Shown: positions 27,223-35,941 of the stretch, one piece after another | How the letters are laid out: each line of letters starts with the position of its first letter | Numbering within the stretch: the first letter of the stretch is position 1 | From: Leptospira ainlahdjerensis | GTDB lineage: Bacteria > Spirochaetota > Leptospiria > Leptospirales > Leptospiraceae | Direction: 5' to 3' | Assembly: GCF_016919175.1 (NCBI RefSeq) | Contig: NZ_JAFFPU010000063.1 | Location: 5,999 to 69,998 of the forward strand | Length of the DNA stretch: 64,000 bases | Translations under genes and position numbers: made by a program | Notes under the pieces: generated by a model | What the model saw: the letters and a program-made list of their open reading frames with translations, nothing else | Databases searched by the model: none | What the model was told of the DNA's origin: nothing

Positions 27223-27906
27223 ATGAACTCTAAAATTCTCGTTGCGGACGACGACGATCGAATTCGAAAAATGATTCGGATCAGCCTCACGGCTTCGCAC
27301 TATGACGTGATAGAAGCAGGCACCGTTCGAGAAACGATTCTAAAAGCTGCCGGAGAATCTCCCGATGTCATTCTTTTGGACCTTCAATTTCCGGACGGAA
27401 ACGGAATCGATGTTCTGAGAGAAATCAGAACCTGGAGTGAAACGCCCGTCATCGTCTTATCCGTGTTATCTTCCGATCCCGAAAAAATCACCCTCTTGGA
27501 TGCAGGCGCCGACGACTACATTACAAAACCGTTTAGTATGGGGGAACTTCTCGCAAGAATCCGAGTGGCGCTTCGTAACAAAACGCAAGAACCTGGATCC
27601 CCAATTTTTATTTCCGGAAATTTATACGTGGATTTAGCGGGAAGAATCGTCCAGGTTTCGGGTGCGACGATCCATCTGACTCCGATCGAATTTTCATTCC
27701 TTTCCCTATTGATTCAACACGCCGGCAAAGTATTAACTCAGGAACAAATCATTCGTCATATCTGGGGCCCTTTGGCAAAAAACGAATCCGGACCCTTGAG
27801 AGTACACGTAGCAAGTCTTAGAAAAAAAATCGAATCGGATCCGTCCAATCCTGAAGTACTTTTAACGGAACCCGGAGTCGGATACAGGCTCGTCGTCAAC
27901 TTCTGA
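27223..27906 (+). CDS. kdpE: KdpE, response regulator
   Basis: 227 residues, OmpR family. Receiver domain with acidic pocket DDDD (9-12), phosphoacceptor D53 (ILLDLQFPDG) and KPF at about 103-105; a winged-helix DNA-binding domain fills the C-terminal 100 residues (LTPIEFSFLSLLIQHAGKV). It activates kdpFABC when phosphorylated by KdpD. Starts 4 bases after kdpD. Confidence 0.96.
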   Translation: MNSKILVADDDDRIRKMIRISLTASHYDVIEAGTVRETILKAAGESPDVILLDLQFPDGNGIDVLREIRTWSETPVIVLSVLSSDPEKITLLDAGADDYITKPFSMGELLARIRVALRNKTQEPGSPIFISGNLYVDLAGRIVQVSGATIHLTPIEFSFLSLLIQHAGKVLTQEQIIRHIWGPLAKNESGPLRVHVASLRKKIESDPSNPEVLLTEPGVGYRLVVNF

Positions 27907-27921
27907 TTAAAATAAATCGTA

Positions 27922-28689
27922 TTAAAACGAAATCCCCGCGGATAAAAAAAGTTGGATCCCGATCCCTTTTGCACGATCCAATTCTTTTTCCTTTCCGTCT
28001 TTCCAGATTCTTTCGAGAGTCGCCGGATCCGGTTTTTGGTTAAAAAAACCGATCTCTTCCCTCTGAACATGGGCCGAGTTGTTTGCAAAAAGTAAAACGC
28101 TAAAACCGCCGTTCAAAAAAATCCCCGAAGAGAACACATAACGTAGACCAGCGCCAGGAGCGAGAAAGGTTCTTTTATTTGAGATGGAATACTGCCAGGT
28201 TTTACCGTCGACGCTCGCATCGGAGTAAACCCAAAATTCACTCTTACGATCCCTTTGAAAATAAAACTCCTGACCAACGCCGACGCTAAAATAGTAAGGA
28301 ATCGTAAACGGAAACCACTCGAGTGCGATCGAATACTGATTTTGAACGAAGTCCTTGTTTTGTAAGGAGAATGCGACCGCACCGGGTTGATATCCGGTTT
28401 GGTCCAAATCAAAATGATCAGCACGACGTCTTTGATGAGCCAAGAAGGAAACCGAGAATCTTTCACCGAGATTATAACCAGCTTGAAACCAAGAAAGCTC
28501 GTTGATGCCAAAACCTCCGATATAAAAAGTCTTTTGTGTCCTTAGGTCGTTTTGATTTCCGATCCAATAAGAATCAGATTCTTTCGGACGAAGGGGCTCA
28601 GGAAAGAACAGGATAAAAAATACGAACAAAAAAAGTGCGAAGAAGTTCGAAGTTAGAGGATTGAATTTCATAGAGATCCTGTAAGACAA
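27922..28689 (-). CDS. probable outer-membrane beta-barrel protein
   Basis: 255 residues converging on kdpE. An N-terminal signal sequence (residues about 12-30, FALFLFVFFILFFPEPL) precedes alternating aromatic/polar strands typical of a small barrel (QNQYSIALEWFPFTIPYYFSVGVGQEFYF, GLRYVFSSGIFLNGGFSVLLF), ending in a C-terminal FLSAGISF strand. No named family recognised. Confidence 0.7.
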   Translation of the reverse strand: MSYRISMKFNPLTSNFFALFLFVFFILFFPEPLRPKESDSYWIGNQNDLRTQKTFYIGGFGINELSWFQAGYNLGERFSVSFLAHQRRRADHFDLDQTGYQPGAVAFSLQNKDFVQNQYSIALEWFPFTIPYYFSVGVGQEFYFQRDRKSEFWVYSDASVDGKTWQYSISNKRTFLAPGAGLRYVFSSGIFLNGGFSVLLFANNSAHVQREEIGFFNQKPDPATLERIWKDGKEKELDRAKGIGIQLFLSAGISF

Positions 28690-28889
28690 TTTATTTCCTA
28701 TCCGAATGCGTAAATTGGAAAAAGAACCAAGGTAGAACGAACGGATCTACGAGGTGACGTTTTCAAAAATCTAAACTTGCTCAAATCGGCTTTTGGTGAA
28801 GGTTTAAAATATTTTATGATATTGAGTCCTATTCTCATTTATCTTGACTTTTTTAGAAACTTTCCTAAATTGGGAAAATGAGGTTTTGT

Positions 28890-29795
28890 ATGAAAGGAAT
28901 TTTCAAATCCGCGCCTAACACTGATTTATTGGGATTCGAATCTGCTTCCGTTTTAGATCAAAGAGTATTTCAAAATCTTTTCTTTTTTAATCCGGAGCGA
29001 GCGCTTGCAAAAGACGTTCTAAGCGAACTGTTAAACGAAAATTCAGGTACGAATCCTTATCTTCCGAATCCCACCTCCTCAAAACTAGAAAAGGAAACCC
29101 TACTAAAAACCTTATCTGAAATTTTAGAACGGGAGAATTTTCATACCGAATACCAGCCGATCCTTTCACTCGAAACGGGGCAAATTTTCGCATACGAAGC
29201 TCTGGCTCGTTTTAAAATAGACGGTAAATATATCCCTCCTGACTTTGTATTCAAAGAATTACACAACGAGGAAGAGCTCTTTTTTGAATTTGAGAAAAAT
29301 CTAAAACGTTTTCAAATTCGGAATCGTCCCGAGGACAAACCGCTTTTTTTAAATCTGGATCCTCACGTTTGCAAAAGTGAAAATCAAGCGGAACATTGGC
29401 GCAAACTTTTGAGCGGACACAAAAATCTTGTCTGTGAAATCATCGAAAATACGGATTCAACTCTGATTTCCGATACACGTTTCTGCTTAAAAACGTTATT
29501 TGAAGCGGATATCCCTTTAGCCTTGGACGACGTAGGCGGAAAAGAAAATCTTTTCTGTTTTGATTTTTTGGAATATTCTAAATTTGTTAAATTTGATAAA
29601 CACTGGCTGAATCTTATCCAGACAAAGGAATCATACAAATACTTACTCTGGGGTTTTCTTGATTTTGCCAGGGACTCGAATATTCTTTGTATCTTGGAAG
29701 GAATCGAAACGACTGAAGACCTTCGTTTGGCTTCCGAGATGCGTTTCCCTCTCGTCCAAGGATATATTTTTCAAACTAAGAACATTTCGGTCTGA
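28890..29795 (+). CDS. EAL-domain c-di-GMP phosphodiesterase
   Basis: 301 residues from the ATG at 28890, which has GAGG six bases upstream; an ATG at 28878 would add four residues. After a unique N-terminus of about 80 residues, the EAL domain shows E103-A-L (YEALARF), NLDP, CEIIEN, LDD-VGG, VKFDKHW, LEGIET and VQGYIF. These supply the metal and catalytic residues, so it is probably active in hydrolysing c-di-GMP to pGpG. There is no GGDEF, membrane or sensor domain. Confidence 0.85.
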   Translation: MKGIFKSAPNTDLLGFESASVLDQRVFQNLFFFNPERALAKDVLSELLNENSGTNPYLPNPTSSKLEKETLLKTLSEILERENFHTEYQPILSLETGQIFAYEALARFKIDGKYIPPDFVFKELHNEEELFFEFEKNLKRFQIRNRPEDKPLFLNLDPHVCKSENQAEHWRKLLSGHKNLVCEIIENTDSTLISDTRFCLKTLFEADIPLALDDVGGKENLFCFDFLEYSKFVKFDKHWLNLIQTKESYKYLLWGFLDFARDSNILCILEGIETTEDLRLASEMRFPLVQGYIFQTKNISV

Positions 29796-30003
29796 GCTTT
29801 TCGAATATTTTTAGAAATCGAATCCCGTTTTTTTGTCTCGTTATAGGCCGAAAAAAAAGAAGTCCTTCCTATTTCATCACGAACGATAAAAAAACAGATC
29901 AGACTTTGAACAATCGAATTCGAAGTTTGACGGATTCTAAAATCCTTTCGTTTTGGATTACGATTTAAGTTGGTGTAATACATTCGTTCCCGTTTACAAA
30001 AGA

Positions 30004-31005
30004 TCAACTTGGTTTTTGCATTCTCCAGCAGAAATGAATTCTTTCGTTTCGAAAGTCCTCAGGCAATGTCTTTTTAGAAATATCTTCTATTTGATCCCAA
30101 AGAATCGATCTTTCCGCGAGCTGAAACTTTCGAAAGTTGGTGGAGAAGTATAGGACAGCACCGGGAAGTGCAAAGTCTCGATAGAGAATATTCAGGATTT
30201 CAACGTGATCTCTTTGCACGTCGAAAATATCGGCCATCTTCTTGCTATTGGAAAAGGTCGGAGGATCGACCACGATCAAGTCGTATTTTTCACGGTCGTT
30301 TTCTTTTCGTTCGGTTCGCAGCCATTCCATAACGTCTGCGCGGAGCATTCTATGTTTCGTCGTCGAAAATCCGTTCGCTCGAAGATTTTCCTCCGCCCAA
30401 GCTAAATACGTGTTGGAAAGATCGATGCTGAGACTTTTGGAGGCGCCTCCACCGGCGGCATAAACCGTAAAGGAACCGGTATACGAAAACAAGTTTAAGA
30501 ATTTCTTATCCTTTGCCTCATTACGAACTAGATCCCGAGTGATTCTGTGATCCAAAAACAAACCGGTATCCAGATAATCGGAAAGATTCACGTAGAAAAG
30601 AAGACCGTTCTCTTCTACTTCCAACAACTCCGATTGTTCGGAATGTTTTTCGTATTGTTGTGTTCCTTTTTTAGGTTCTCGCTTTTTCCAAAAGATACGT
30701 TTCGAATCGATGTTTAGAACTTCGGATACGATCTGGCCGATTTCTCGGTTTTCCCTCTCTCTTTCTTCTTCAGAAATTTCGTATCTATTCTTATAGGCGG
30801 AAATTTGACAGTAAGGACCGTAGAGATCGACGCTCACCGGAACTTGAGGGATATCCCTGTCATAGATTCGAAAGCATTGAAGCCCTCTTTTCCGCGCCCA
30901 TTTCCTCCAGTGTTTGGACATTCTGGAGAGACGGTTTCGAAACATCACCTTAGGATTTCCGGAATCGTTAAGCGACTTTGCTTCCTCGGATCCATTCTCA
31001 GACAT
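30004..31005 (-). CDS. class I SAM-dependent rRNA methyltransferase (RlmK/RlmI-like)
   Basis: 333 residues from the ATG at 31005; a longer frame to 31257 would overlap the divergent hydrolase gene, so it was rejected. Key segments are TGLFLDHR (RlmK/RlmI signature), FLNLFSYTGSFTVYAAGGGA (SAM loop), LSIDLSN and IVVDPPTFSNSK (DPP catalytic loop). It lacks the THUMP and RlmL half of E. coli RlmKL and also a PUA domain, so it matches a stand-alone RlmK-type 23S rRNA methyltransferase best. Exact target base is not readable. Confidence 0.85.
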   Translation of the reverse strand: MSENGSEEAKSLNDSGNPKVMFRNRLSRMSKHWRKWARKRGLQCFRIYDRDIPQVPVSVDLYGPYCQISAYKNRYEISEEERERENREIGQIVSEVLNIDSKRIFWKKREPKKGTQQYEKHSEQSELLEVEENGLLFYVNLSDYLDTGLFLDHRITRDLVRNEAKDKKFLNLFSYTGSFTVYAAGGGASKSLSIDLSNTYLAWAEENLRANGFSTTKHRMLRADVMEWLRTERKENDREKYDLIVVDPPTFSNSKKMADIFDVQRDHVEILNILYRDFALPGAVLYFSTNFRKFQLAERSILWDQIEDISKKTLPEDFRNERIHFCWRMQKPS

Positions 31006-31149
31006 GAAACCAAGATAGAATCTCCGCTCGAAAATCCAACCAGAACAAAAATTAAAAATCTTTAAAAAGACTGGAAAATTTGCAGTATAAATCGAGGATA
31101 GCCTGGCCTTTTTGCGAAGATTCGGTCCGAAAAAACCGGGAGAGAAATC

Positions 31150-32037
31150 TTGAAATACACTTACCTCGAAAATCAAAAAGTAAAATTGTTTCTTACTTAT
31201 TCCGAAACCGAATCCAAAGACGTGATTCTTTTCGTTCACGGTTATCCGGATACTCATAGAACCTGGGATCTGCAGATCGAGGCTTTGGAAACTTCTTATA
31301 GACTAGGAGCAATCGATCTGAGAGGTTTTGGGAGATCGTCAAAGCCCTTGGAGCAATCCGAATACAATTACGCATCGATACTTCCGGATCTTATGGAAGC
31401 GATTCGATTTCTTTCCAAGGATAAGAGAATACATCTTGTTGGACACGATTGGGGAGCCGCCTTAGGATGGTTACTTATTAGTGATCCTGAATATTCAAAT
31501 TATATCAAATCCTTTACCGCTATCTCCGGACCTCACCCTTGGCTCGCCGGAAAAAGAATGATCGACGACGTCTTCAGTCTCAAACTTGAAAATTGGAGAA
31601 AGGTATTGGATCAAGGTTTTCGTTCCTGGTATATTTGGTTTTATCAAATTCCTATATTGCCGGAGTTTCTCTGGCAGAATTTCGGAGAGCCCATTTATAA
31701 ACTGATGATGGACCTGGGAGGTGTTCCCGAGAAGGATCGTCTAAGGCAGATTAGTCGAAATGATATCTATAGCGCGACGATCGCTCCGATCAATCTCTTT
31801 CGAGAACTATTATTCGGTAAAACCGTAATCTCCGAACCTTCCACCATTCGAGTTCCCGTACAATTGATCGTTCCGGAAAAGGACTTCATAGTCCTTCCCG
31901 AAGTTTACGAAAACTCCCGCGATTATGTGGAGAAGATTGAAATCCACAGATTAAATTCCAATCACTGGGTACACAGAGAGCAACCGAAAGTAGTGACGGA
32001 TCTCATTCAGAACTTTGTAAAAAAATACTCGGCTTAA
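31150..32037 (+). CDS. alpha/beta hydrolase, epoxide hydrolase/dehalogenase-like
   Basis: 295 residues beginning with TTG; GGGAGAG a few bases upstream supports this start. Oxyanion motif H30-G-Y-P, nucleophile D100 in GHDWGA, cap-region aromatics (WYIWFYQIP) and a late histidine in NHWVHREQP fit the epoxide-hydrolase/haloalkane-dehalogenase branch, where Asp is the nucleophile. Substrate unknown. A paralogue with the same motifs is at 37112-38089. Confidence 0.85.
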   Translation: MKYTYLENQKVKLFLTYSETESKDVILFVHGYPDTHRTWDLQIEALETSYRLGAIDLRGFGRSSKPLEQSEYNYASILPDLMEAIRFLSKDKRIHLVGHDWGAALGWLLISDPEYSNYIKSFTAISGPHPWLAGKRMIDDVFSLKLENWRKVLDQGFRSWYIWFYQIPILPEFLWQNFGEPIYKLMMDLGGVPEKDRLRQISRNDIYSATIAPINLFRELLFGKTVISEPSTIRVPVQLIVPEKDFIVLPEVYENSRDYVEKIEIHRLNSNHWVHREQPKVVTDLIQNFVKKYSA

Positions 32038-32159
32038 AAAGAAATTCTTCTTGGAAGACTGAGTGCTCGCAAATTCCCTTTGGCCGCAAACTTCGAAAAC
32101 AAAAAGGAAAGATCTTTTATCAAACGGCCCTTCGCTTTCTAAGAAAATCCTTACCCGCA

Positions 32160-32380
32160 AACTGCAACGAGAGCATCCTACAAGAAAAGGTTTTGTAGGA
32201 ATTCCTACACGGGAATTTGCGCTTGCAAAATTAGAATTTTGTGATAGAGGAAAGTTTCCGGAATTTTTCCACCACCCGCCCCCCACCCAAAACTTGGGTG
32301 GGGCCCGCGACTTTTACGGATGAATTGTCGTAGTTCCGACGGTTTTTCCAAAAATCCAGACAACTTTTGGGTAAGGTGAT
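32160..32380 (+). repeat. dispersed intergenic repeat, copy 2
   Basis: Matches 7505-7730 in the same orientation: AACTGC.ACGAGA, the CAAAATT-AG-AATTTTG palindrome, GTGATAGAGGAAAGTTTCCGG, CCCA..ACTTGGGTGGGG, GCGACTTTTACGGA, TCGTAGTTCCGAC and ATCCAGACAACTT. It occupies the gap 32038-32563 between two co-directional genes. The rest of the gap shows no gene. Confidence 0.8.
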
Positions 32381-32563
32381 CCTTTCTAAGAAGGATGTTT
32401 CCTAAAATTCATTAGATGTCGAAATGAGAATCCGGGCGTTATTAAATCCAGGCTAAGGTTGTATTTTTCCGAAAAAAAGAGAGTCTTTTTTAAAAAGTTT
32501 TTAGTCAGATTCTTCGAACTTCAACTCAATCGTTGTAAATAAAATCGGTCAAAGTTTTCCATT

Positions 32564-33145
32564 ATGAAATTTCTTCTCGTTTATTGTCATTCCAATCCTA
32601 AGAGTTTTACCAAGGCGATTTTAGACGCGATTTCGGAAACGCTCGAATCTCTGAATCACTCTGTGAAGATAATCGATCTCTACGCCGAAAAATTCGATCC
32701 CGTTTTACAAGTGGATGAAGCTCATCGCAGACGCGACTTATACAAAGATCCCTCTATGGCTTCCTATCGCGAGCTCATCTTGGAAGCGGATCATCTTGTG
32801 TTTATCTATCCTGTTTGGTGGCACGGCTTCCCGGCGATTCTAAAAGGTTTTATCGATAGAGTGATCACATCCGATTTCGTCTATTCATTCAAGGATCGTC
32901 CACGTAATTCGATTTTCCCGCAAGGATACATGAGTCAAAAAAAGATCTCCTGCTTTTACACCCTCGATGCACCTTTTCTCATCGCACTTATAGATCCGGG
33001 TTGGCTTGCGATTAAATACGGCATATTCCGATTTTGCGGGTTTCGAAACGTCGAACGGTATTATCGCCATAATCTGAAACACGCAACCGACTTGGAGCGT
33101 TCCCATTGGATCGAAGAATGTCGAAAGATCGCTAACTTTCTTTGA
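32564..33145 (+). CDS. NAD(P)H:quinone oxidoreductase-like flavoprotein
   Basis: 193 residues, flavodoxin-like fold of the NQO/KefF/MdaB group. The N-terminal YCHSNPKSF is the FMN/FAD phosphate loop, and FIYPVWWHGFPAILKGFIDRV is the conserved isoalloxazine-binding segment. Likely reduces quinones or other electrophiles by two electrons in the cytoplasm. Stand-alone gene; no partner KefC seen. Confidence 0.88.
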   Translation: MKFLLVYCHSNPKSFTKAILDAISETLESLNHSVKIIDLYAEKFDPVLQVDEAHRRRDLYKDPSMASYRELILEADHLVFIYPVWWHGFPAILKGFIDRVITSDFVYSFKDRPRNSIFPQGYMSQKKISCFYTLDAPFLIALIDPGWLAIKYGIFRFCGFRNVERYYRHNLKHATDLERSHWIEECRKIANFL

Positions 33146-33514
33146 GAATGTCTTCCGTGAATCAAAAAGCTTTTTCTAAAAGCGTCCGGTCTTTTTATTT
33201 TTTATGAAACGATTCGGCTTCATCGTTTTCACAAATGTCTTTAACGGGAATCAACGAATATCTTTGTAAGAATTAGAATCGCCGGCCAACGATCCGAATC
33301 TCCGTTGAACCGAAATTCATTCTTCAAAAGATCGTTTCACAGGAACACTGACGGCTAACGTTTACGAAATCGGTCGATTTGACTTTTATGACATTTCTAT
33401 TTTAACGGGAACGATTCGACTGCTAGTTTTGTGCGAGAATTGTAAAAAATAAATTTCTTGATGATTCGTTTAAAATCATTTTGGCTGTATCGAAAGTTTC
33501 TCGGAGACGATTTC
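33146..33514. other. intergenic region, no gene seen
   Basis: Spacer before the protease-like lipoprotein gene. A short palindrome AAAAAGCTTTTT near 33168 could help end the flavoprotein transcript. TTGACT at 33379 could be a -35 element, but the matching -10 is poor. Confidence 0.4.
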
Positions 33515-34177
33515 ATGCAAGAACATAAAAAATTATCCTTCTTATACGTTTTTCTTTTTCTTTTTATTACGAATTGCCACACTCCTAAAGAATCCGCAGG
33601 GAAATGGGAGGATAAAAAAAATCGCTCCGTTTTGATTTATAGAGATAAAAATTTGGCTCCGTTAGGAACCGGATGTGTTTTTGGAAAGAATCAAATTCTG
33701 ACAACGGAACATATTCTTCGGGATCTTTATAACGAAATTTTAGTTTCCTATGATGGAAAAAATTTCTTCAAAGTGACACTACTTAAGGTGGAGAAAAAAT
33801 TCGATTTGGCCTCGCTCCAGCTTCAAGAAACTTCGGACATCTTCCCAAAAGATAATTTAGAATTTGTTGACCGTTCCGAAATTATAGAAGGCCTTAAAGT
33901 TTTTGCGTGGACCGGCGCTTATGGAGGAACACCGGGTATTTATTTCGGATATATTTCCCATGTTGAACGAAGAAAATTCGATCCATCCTTTCCGGAAATT
34001 CCTTTTATTCAAGTAAACCAGATCGCCTATCCCGGAGCAAGCGGCTCCTGTGTTTTTTTGGAAAACGGAAAAGCATTTGGAATCGTCCGTTCTTCAATCG
34101 GTATCACCGAAGGCAGTCAAATCGGATTGGTGATTCCTTACGGTTACCTAAAAGTTTTTTTGCGCGACCTATACTAA
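33515..34177 (+). CDS. trypsin-like serine protease lipoprotein
   Basis: 220 residues from the ATG at 33515, which has GGAG upstream; the earlier in-frame ATG at 33458 adds an unlikely N-terminus. Lipobox LFITNC21. The chymotrypsin-fold triad can be placed at H66 (LTTEHIL), D97 (KKFDLASLQL) and S176 (PGASGSCV), where the usual GDSGGP reads GASGSC. It also has GTGCVF and FGIVRSS. It is small and lacks a PDZ domain, so it is not DegP. Likely an envelope protease of unknown substrate. Confidence 0.8.
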   Translation: MQEHKKLSFLYVFLFLFITNCHTPKESAGKWEDKKNRSVLIYRDKNLAPLGTGCVFGKNQILTTEHILRDLYNEILVSYDGKNFFKVTLLKVEKKFDLASLQLQETSDIFPKDNLEFVDRSEIIEGLKVFAWTGAYGGTPGIYFGYISHVERRKFDPSFPEIPFIQVNQIAYPGASGSCVFLENGKAFGIVRSSIGITEGSQIGLVIPYGYLKVFLRDLY

Positions 34178-34205
34178 GAATTCATATATATATAGAAATA
34201 TTTAT

Positions 34206-34234
34206 TTGACAAAATCTTCGTGTCGTATTATCAC
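34206..34234 (+). promoter_or_regulatory. candidate sigma-70 promoter for the lipoprotein gene
   Basis: Perfect TTGACA at 34206, 17 bases, then TATCAC at 34229, with the ATG about 27 bases further on. Spacing is ideal; the -10 matches 4 of 6. Confidence 0.5.
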
Positions 34235-34261
34235 TTTTCTGCTTATAAGGAAGTGTATTTA

Positions 34262-35257
34262 ATGATGAGAAAGTTTACAAAAATAATTTGCCTAACGATA
34301 CTGATCGGTCAATTCTATGTCTGTAAAAAGGAGAAATCGGACGATGTCAGCGCATTACTTCTGTTAGGAATCGCTACGGGTGCGAATGAGAACGCCACTA
34401 AAACAAGTACGCAGGTGAGAGCCGCGGTTGCCGGTTTATCCAATTCGATCAGCTCCAGTATTCAAGGCGGCGTTGCTACGAATTTTAATTTTTCGGTTCC
34501 AAAAATGGAAAAGAACAAACTGGTAGCGTATGTCCAAAAAAAATCAAGTGTAGCCGTTTTACAAAAGGGGATCCAATCTTTCCCAACGAGCCTAACCAGA
34601 GAGTCCGGTACATGCAACGCGACTTCTTGTTCGGCTACTTTAAACGGTACCGTCGATTGTAAAATCGGAGGTAACAATTCCGGAACCGCAACCCTGGACA
34701 AAATGAAAGTAGTTTATACCGCCGGAATGGGAGCAGGTGGAATGTCCTTTTCTATGAACTTGGACGGAAAAGTGAAAATGGATAAATGTGCCTCTCAGAG
34801 CAGCGACTGGTTCAACTATCCAAGCTTAACAACCTCGGTCTCAAGCGGAGATATCACCCTAACAGGAGATTCTAAAGTAGAATTTGCAAGTGCGGACATG
34901 GCAACGCAAACGATGACCATCAAGTATGTGGAAAAAAATACTACAACTTCTCCCAATTTGGCGATCAACGGCGGCTCTGCACAGGCAGTAAGCGTTACAC
35001 AAGACGTAAATATCGAACTCAATAGCAAACCTACGATTACGGAAGCTCCCACATTTTCGAGCAACAACTTCAAGTTCAAGGCAAGCTATGTGGATATCGT
35101 AACAGGAACCGTCTCCGTCTCCGGCTCCGTGGGCGGCGGTACAGTAAACGTAAGCAGAACTTATAACAAGGATAAGTTCACTTATGACGTCGCATGCGAT
35201 ATCAAGATCGACACCGACAATAAAATTTCAGGTGATTGTAACGTTACGATCAAATAA
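34262..35257 (+). CDS. putative lipoprotein, Ser/Thr/Gly-rich beta protein
   Basis: 331 residues; AAGGAAG ribosome site before tandem ATGs at 34262/34265. Signal peptide with C21 (GQFYVCKKE), then a short hydrophobic patch ALLLLGIATGA typical of Leptospira lipoproteins. The remainder is rich in S, T, G and N with repeated beta-strand patterns (SGDITLTGDSKVEF, TVSVSGSVGGGTVNVS) and two close cysteine pairs (CNATSC, near 120-126). No domain recognised. Probably surface or periplasmic. Confidence 0.75.
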   Translation: MMRKFTKIICLTILIGQFYVCKKEKSDDVSALLLLGIATGANENATKTSTQVRAAVAGLSNSISSSIQGGVATNFNFSVPKMEKNKLVAYVQKKSSVAVLQKGIQSFPTSLTRESGTCNATSCSATLNGTVDCKIGGNNSGTATLDKMKVVYTAGMGAGGMSFSMNLDGKVKMDKCASQSSDWFNYPSLTTSVSSGDITLTGDSKVEFASADMATQTMTIKYVEKNTTTSPNLAINGGSAQAVSVTQDVNIELNSKPTITEAPTFSSNNFKFKASYVDIVTGTVSVSGSVGGGTVNVSRTYNKDKFTYDVACDIKIDTDNKISGDCNVTIK

Positions 35258-35290
35258 GATAATTTGAAAATGACCTCTGTGTCTTTCAAG

Positions 35291-35323
35291 ATTCCCCGTC
35301 CTCCAATTTCGTAGGCGGGGAAT
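35291..35323. terminator. hairpin between convergent genes
   Basis: ATTCCCCG (35291) pairs with CGGGGAAT (35316), with an inner CCT/AGG pair, 34 bases after the lipoprotein stop and before the stop of the convergent NlpC/P60 gene. GC-rich stem but no long T-run. Confidence 0.45.
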
Positions 35324-35415
35324 GGATCCCATTTTCCGAATATTCCATTTTCCGAATTTACGATTTCTAACGACGAGAACTCGAATAAAAGCCGCAAGGC
35401 GGTTGAATCTTGAAT

Positions 35416-35925
35416 CTAAAGTCTTCCGGAAGAAGTATAATATTTTTTATAATACTCTTCTTCTAAGGAATTGATCGTCACACCTCGTTTTGTAGAAGCG
35501 TGAACAAACTTTTGATCTTTGAGATAGATTCCTACGTGACTCACCTTTTCTCCGGAGATCGTAAAAAAAACCAAATCGCCTTCCTTCAATTCTTCTTTTG
35601 AGATGAAAGTGGTTCGAGGAACCATCGTATAACTCGGTCCGCTCAAATTCGATCCGTAAACTTTAGATAAAATTTTACTCGTAAAACTGGAACAATCGAT
35701 CCCGGATTCGTCGGTTCCGTAATCTTTGTAAGGAGTTCCGAGCCAACGATAGACTTCTTTATAGAGAGAAAGAGAATCCTTCGGGCCAATGGAAATTTTA
35801 TGATTGATCTGAAAGTATTTCCGAAGTTCGGATTCGTCCGGATTCTTTTTTTCTCCGTGTAAGATCGCAAAACAAACCGCGATCATACACAGATAAAAAA
35901 AGAAAACAAGTTTGGAAGGATACAT
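35416..35925 (-). CDS. NlpC/P60-family cell-wall hydrolase
   Basis: 169 residues with an N-terminal hydrophobic signal (residues 6-22). Catalytic C78 in GIDCSSFTSKIL, H130 in KVSHVGIYL and H142 in FVHAST make up the usual Cys-His-His set. Family members cut gamma-D-Glu-mDAP or related bonds in peptidoglycan stem peptides. Single domain with no SH3 targeting domain. It lies 16 bases downstream of the outer-membrane protein gene and is probably co-transcribed with it. Confidence 0.88.
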   Translation of the reverse strand: MYPSKLVFFFYLCMIAVCFAILHGEKKNPDESELRKYFQINHKISIGPKDSLSLYKEVYRWLGTPYKDYGTDESGIDCSSFTSKILSKVYGSNLSGPSYTMVPRTTFISKEELKEGDLVFFTISGEKVSHVGIYLKDQKFVHASTKRGVTINSLEEEYYKKYYTSSGRL

Positions 35926-35941
35926 TCCTACATTAGACGAA

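Noticed and set aside
28087..28511. Minus- and plus-strand frames inside the outer-membrane protein gene
   Set aside because: Shadow frames of the barrel gene with no start signals.
31006..31257. N-terminal extension of the rRNA methyltransferase
   Set aside because: It would overlap the start of the divergent hydrolase gene and has no homology-like character; the ATG at 31005 fits the family length.
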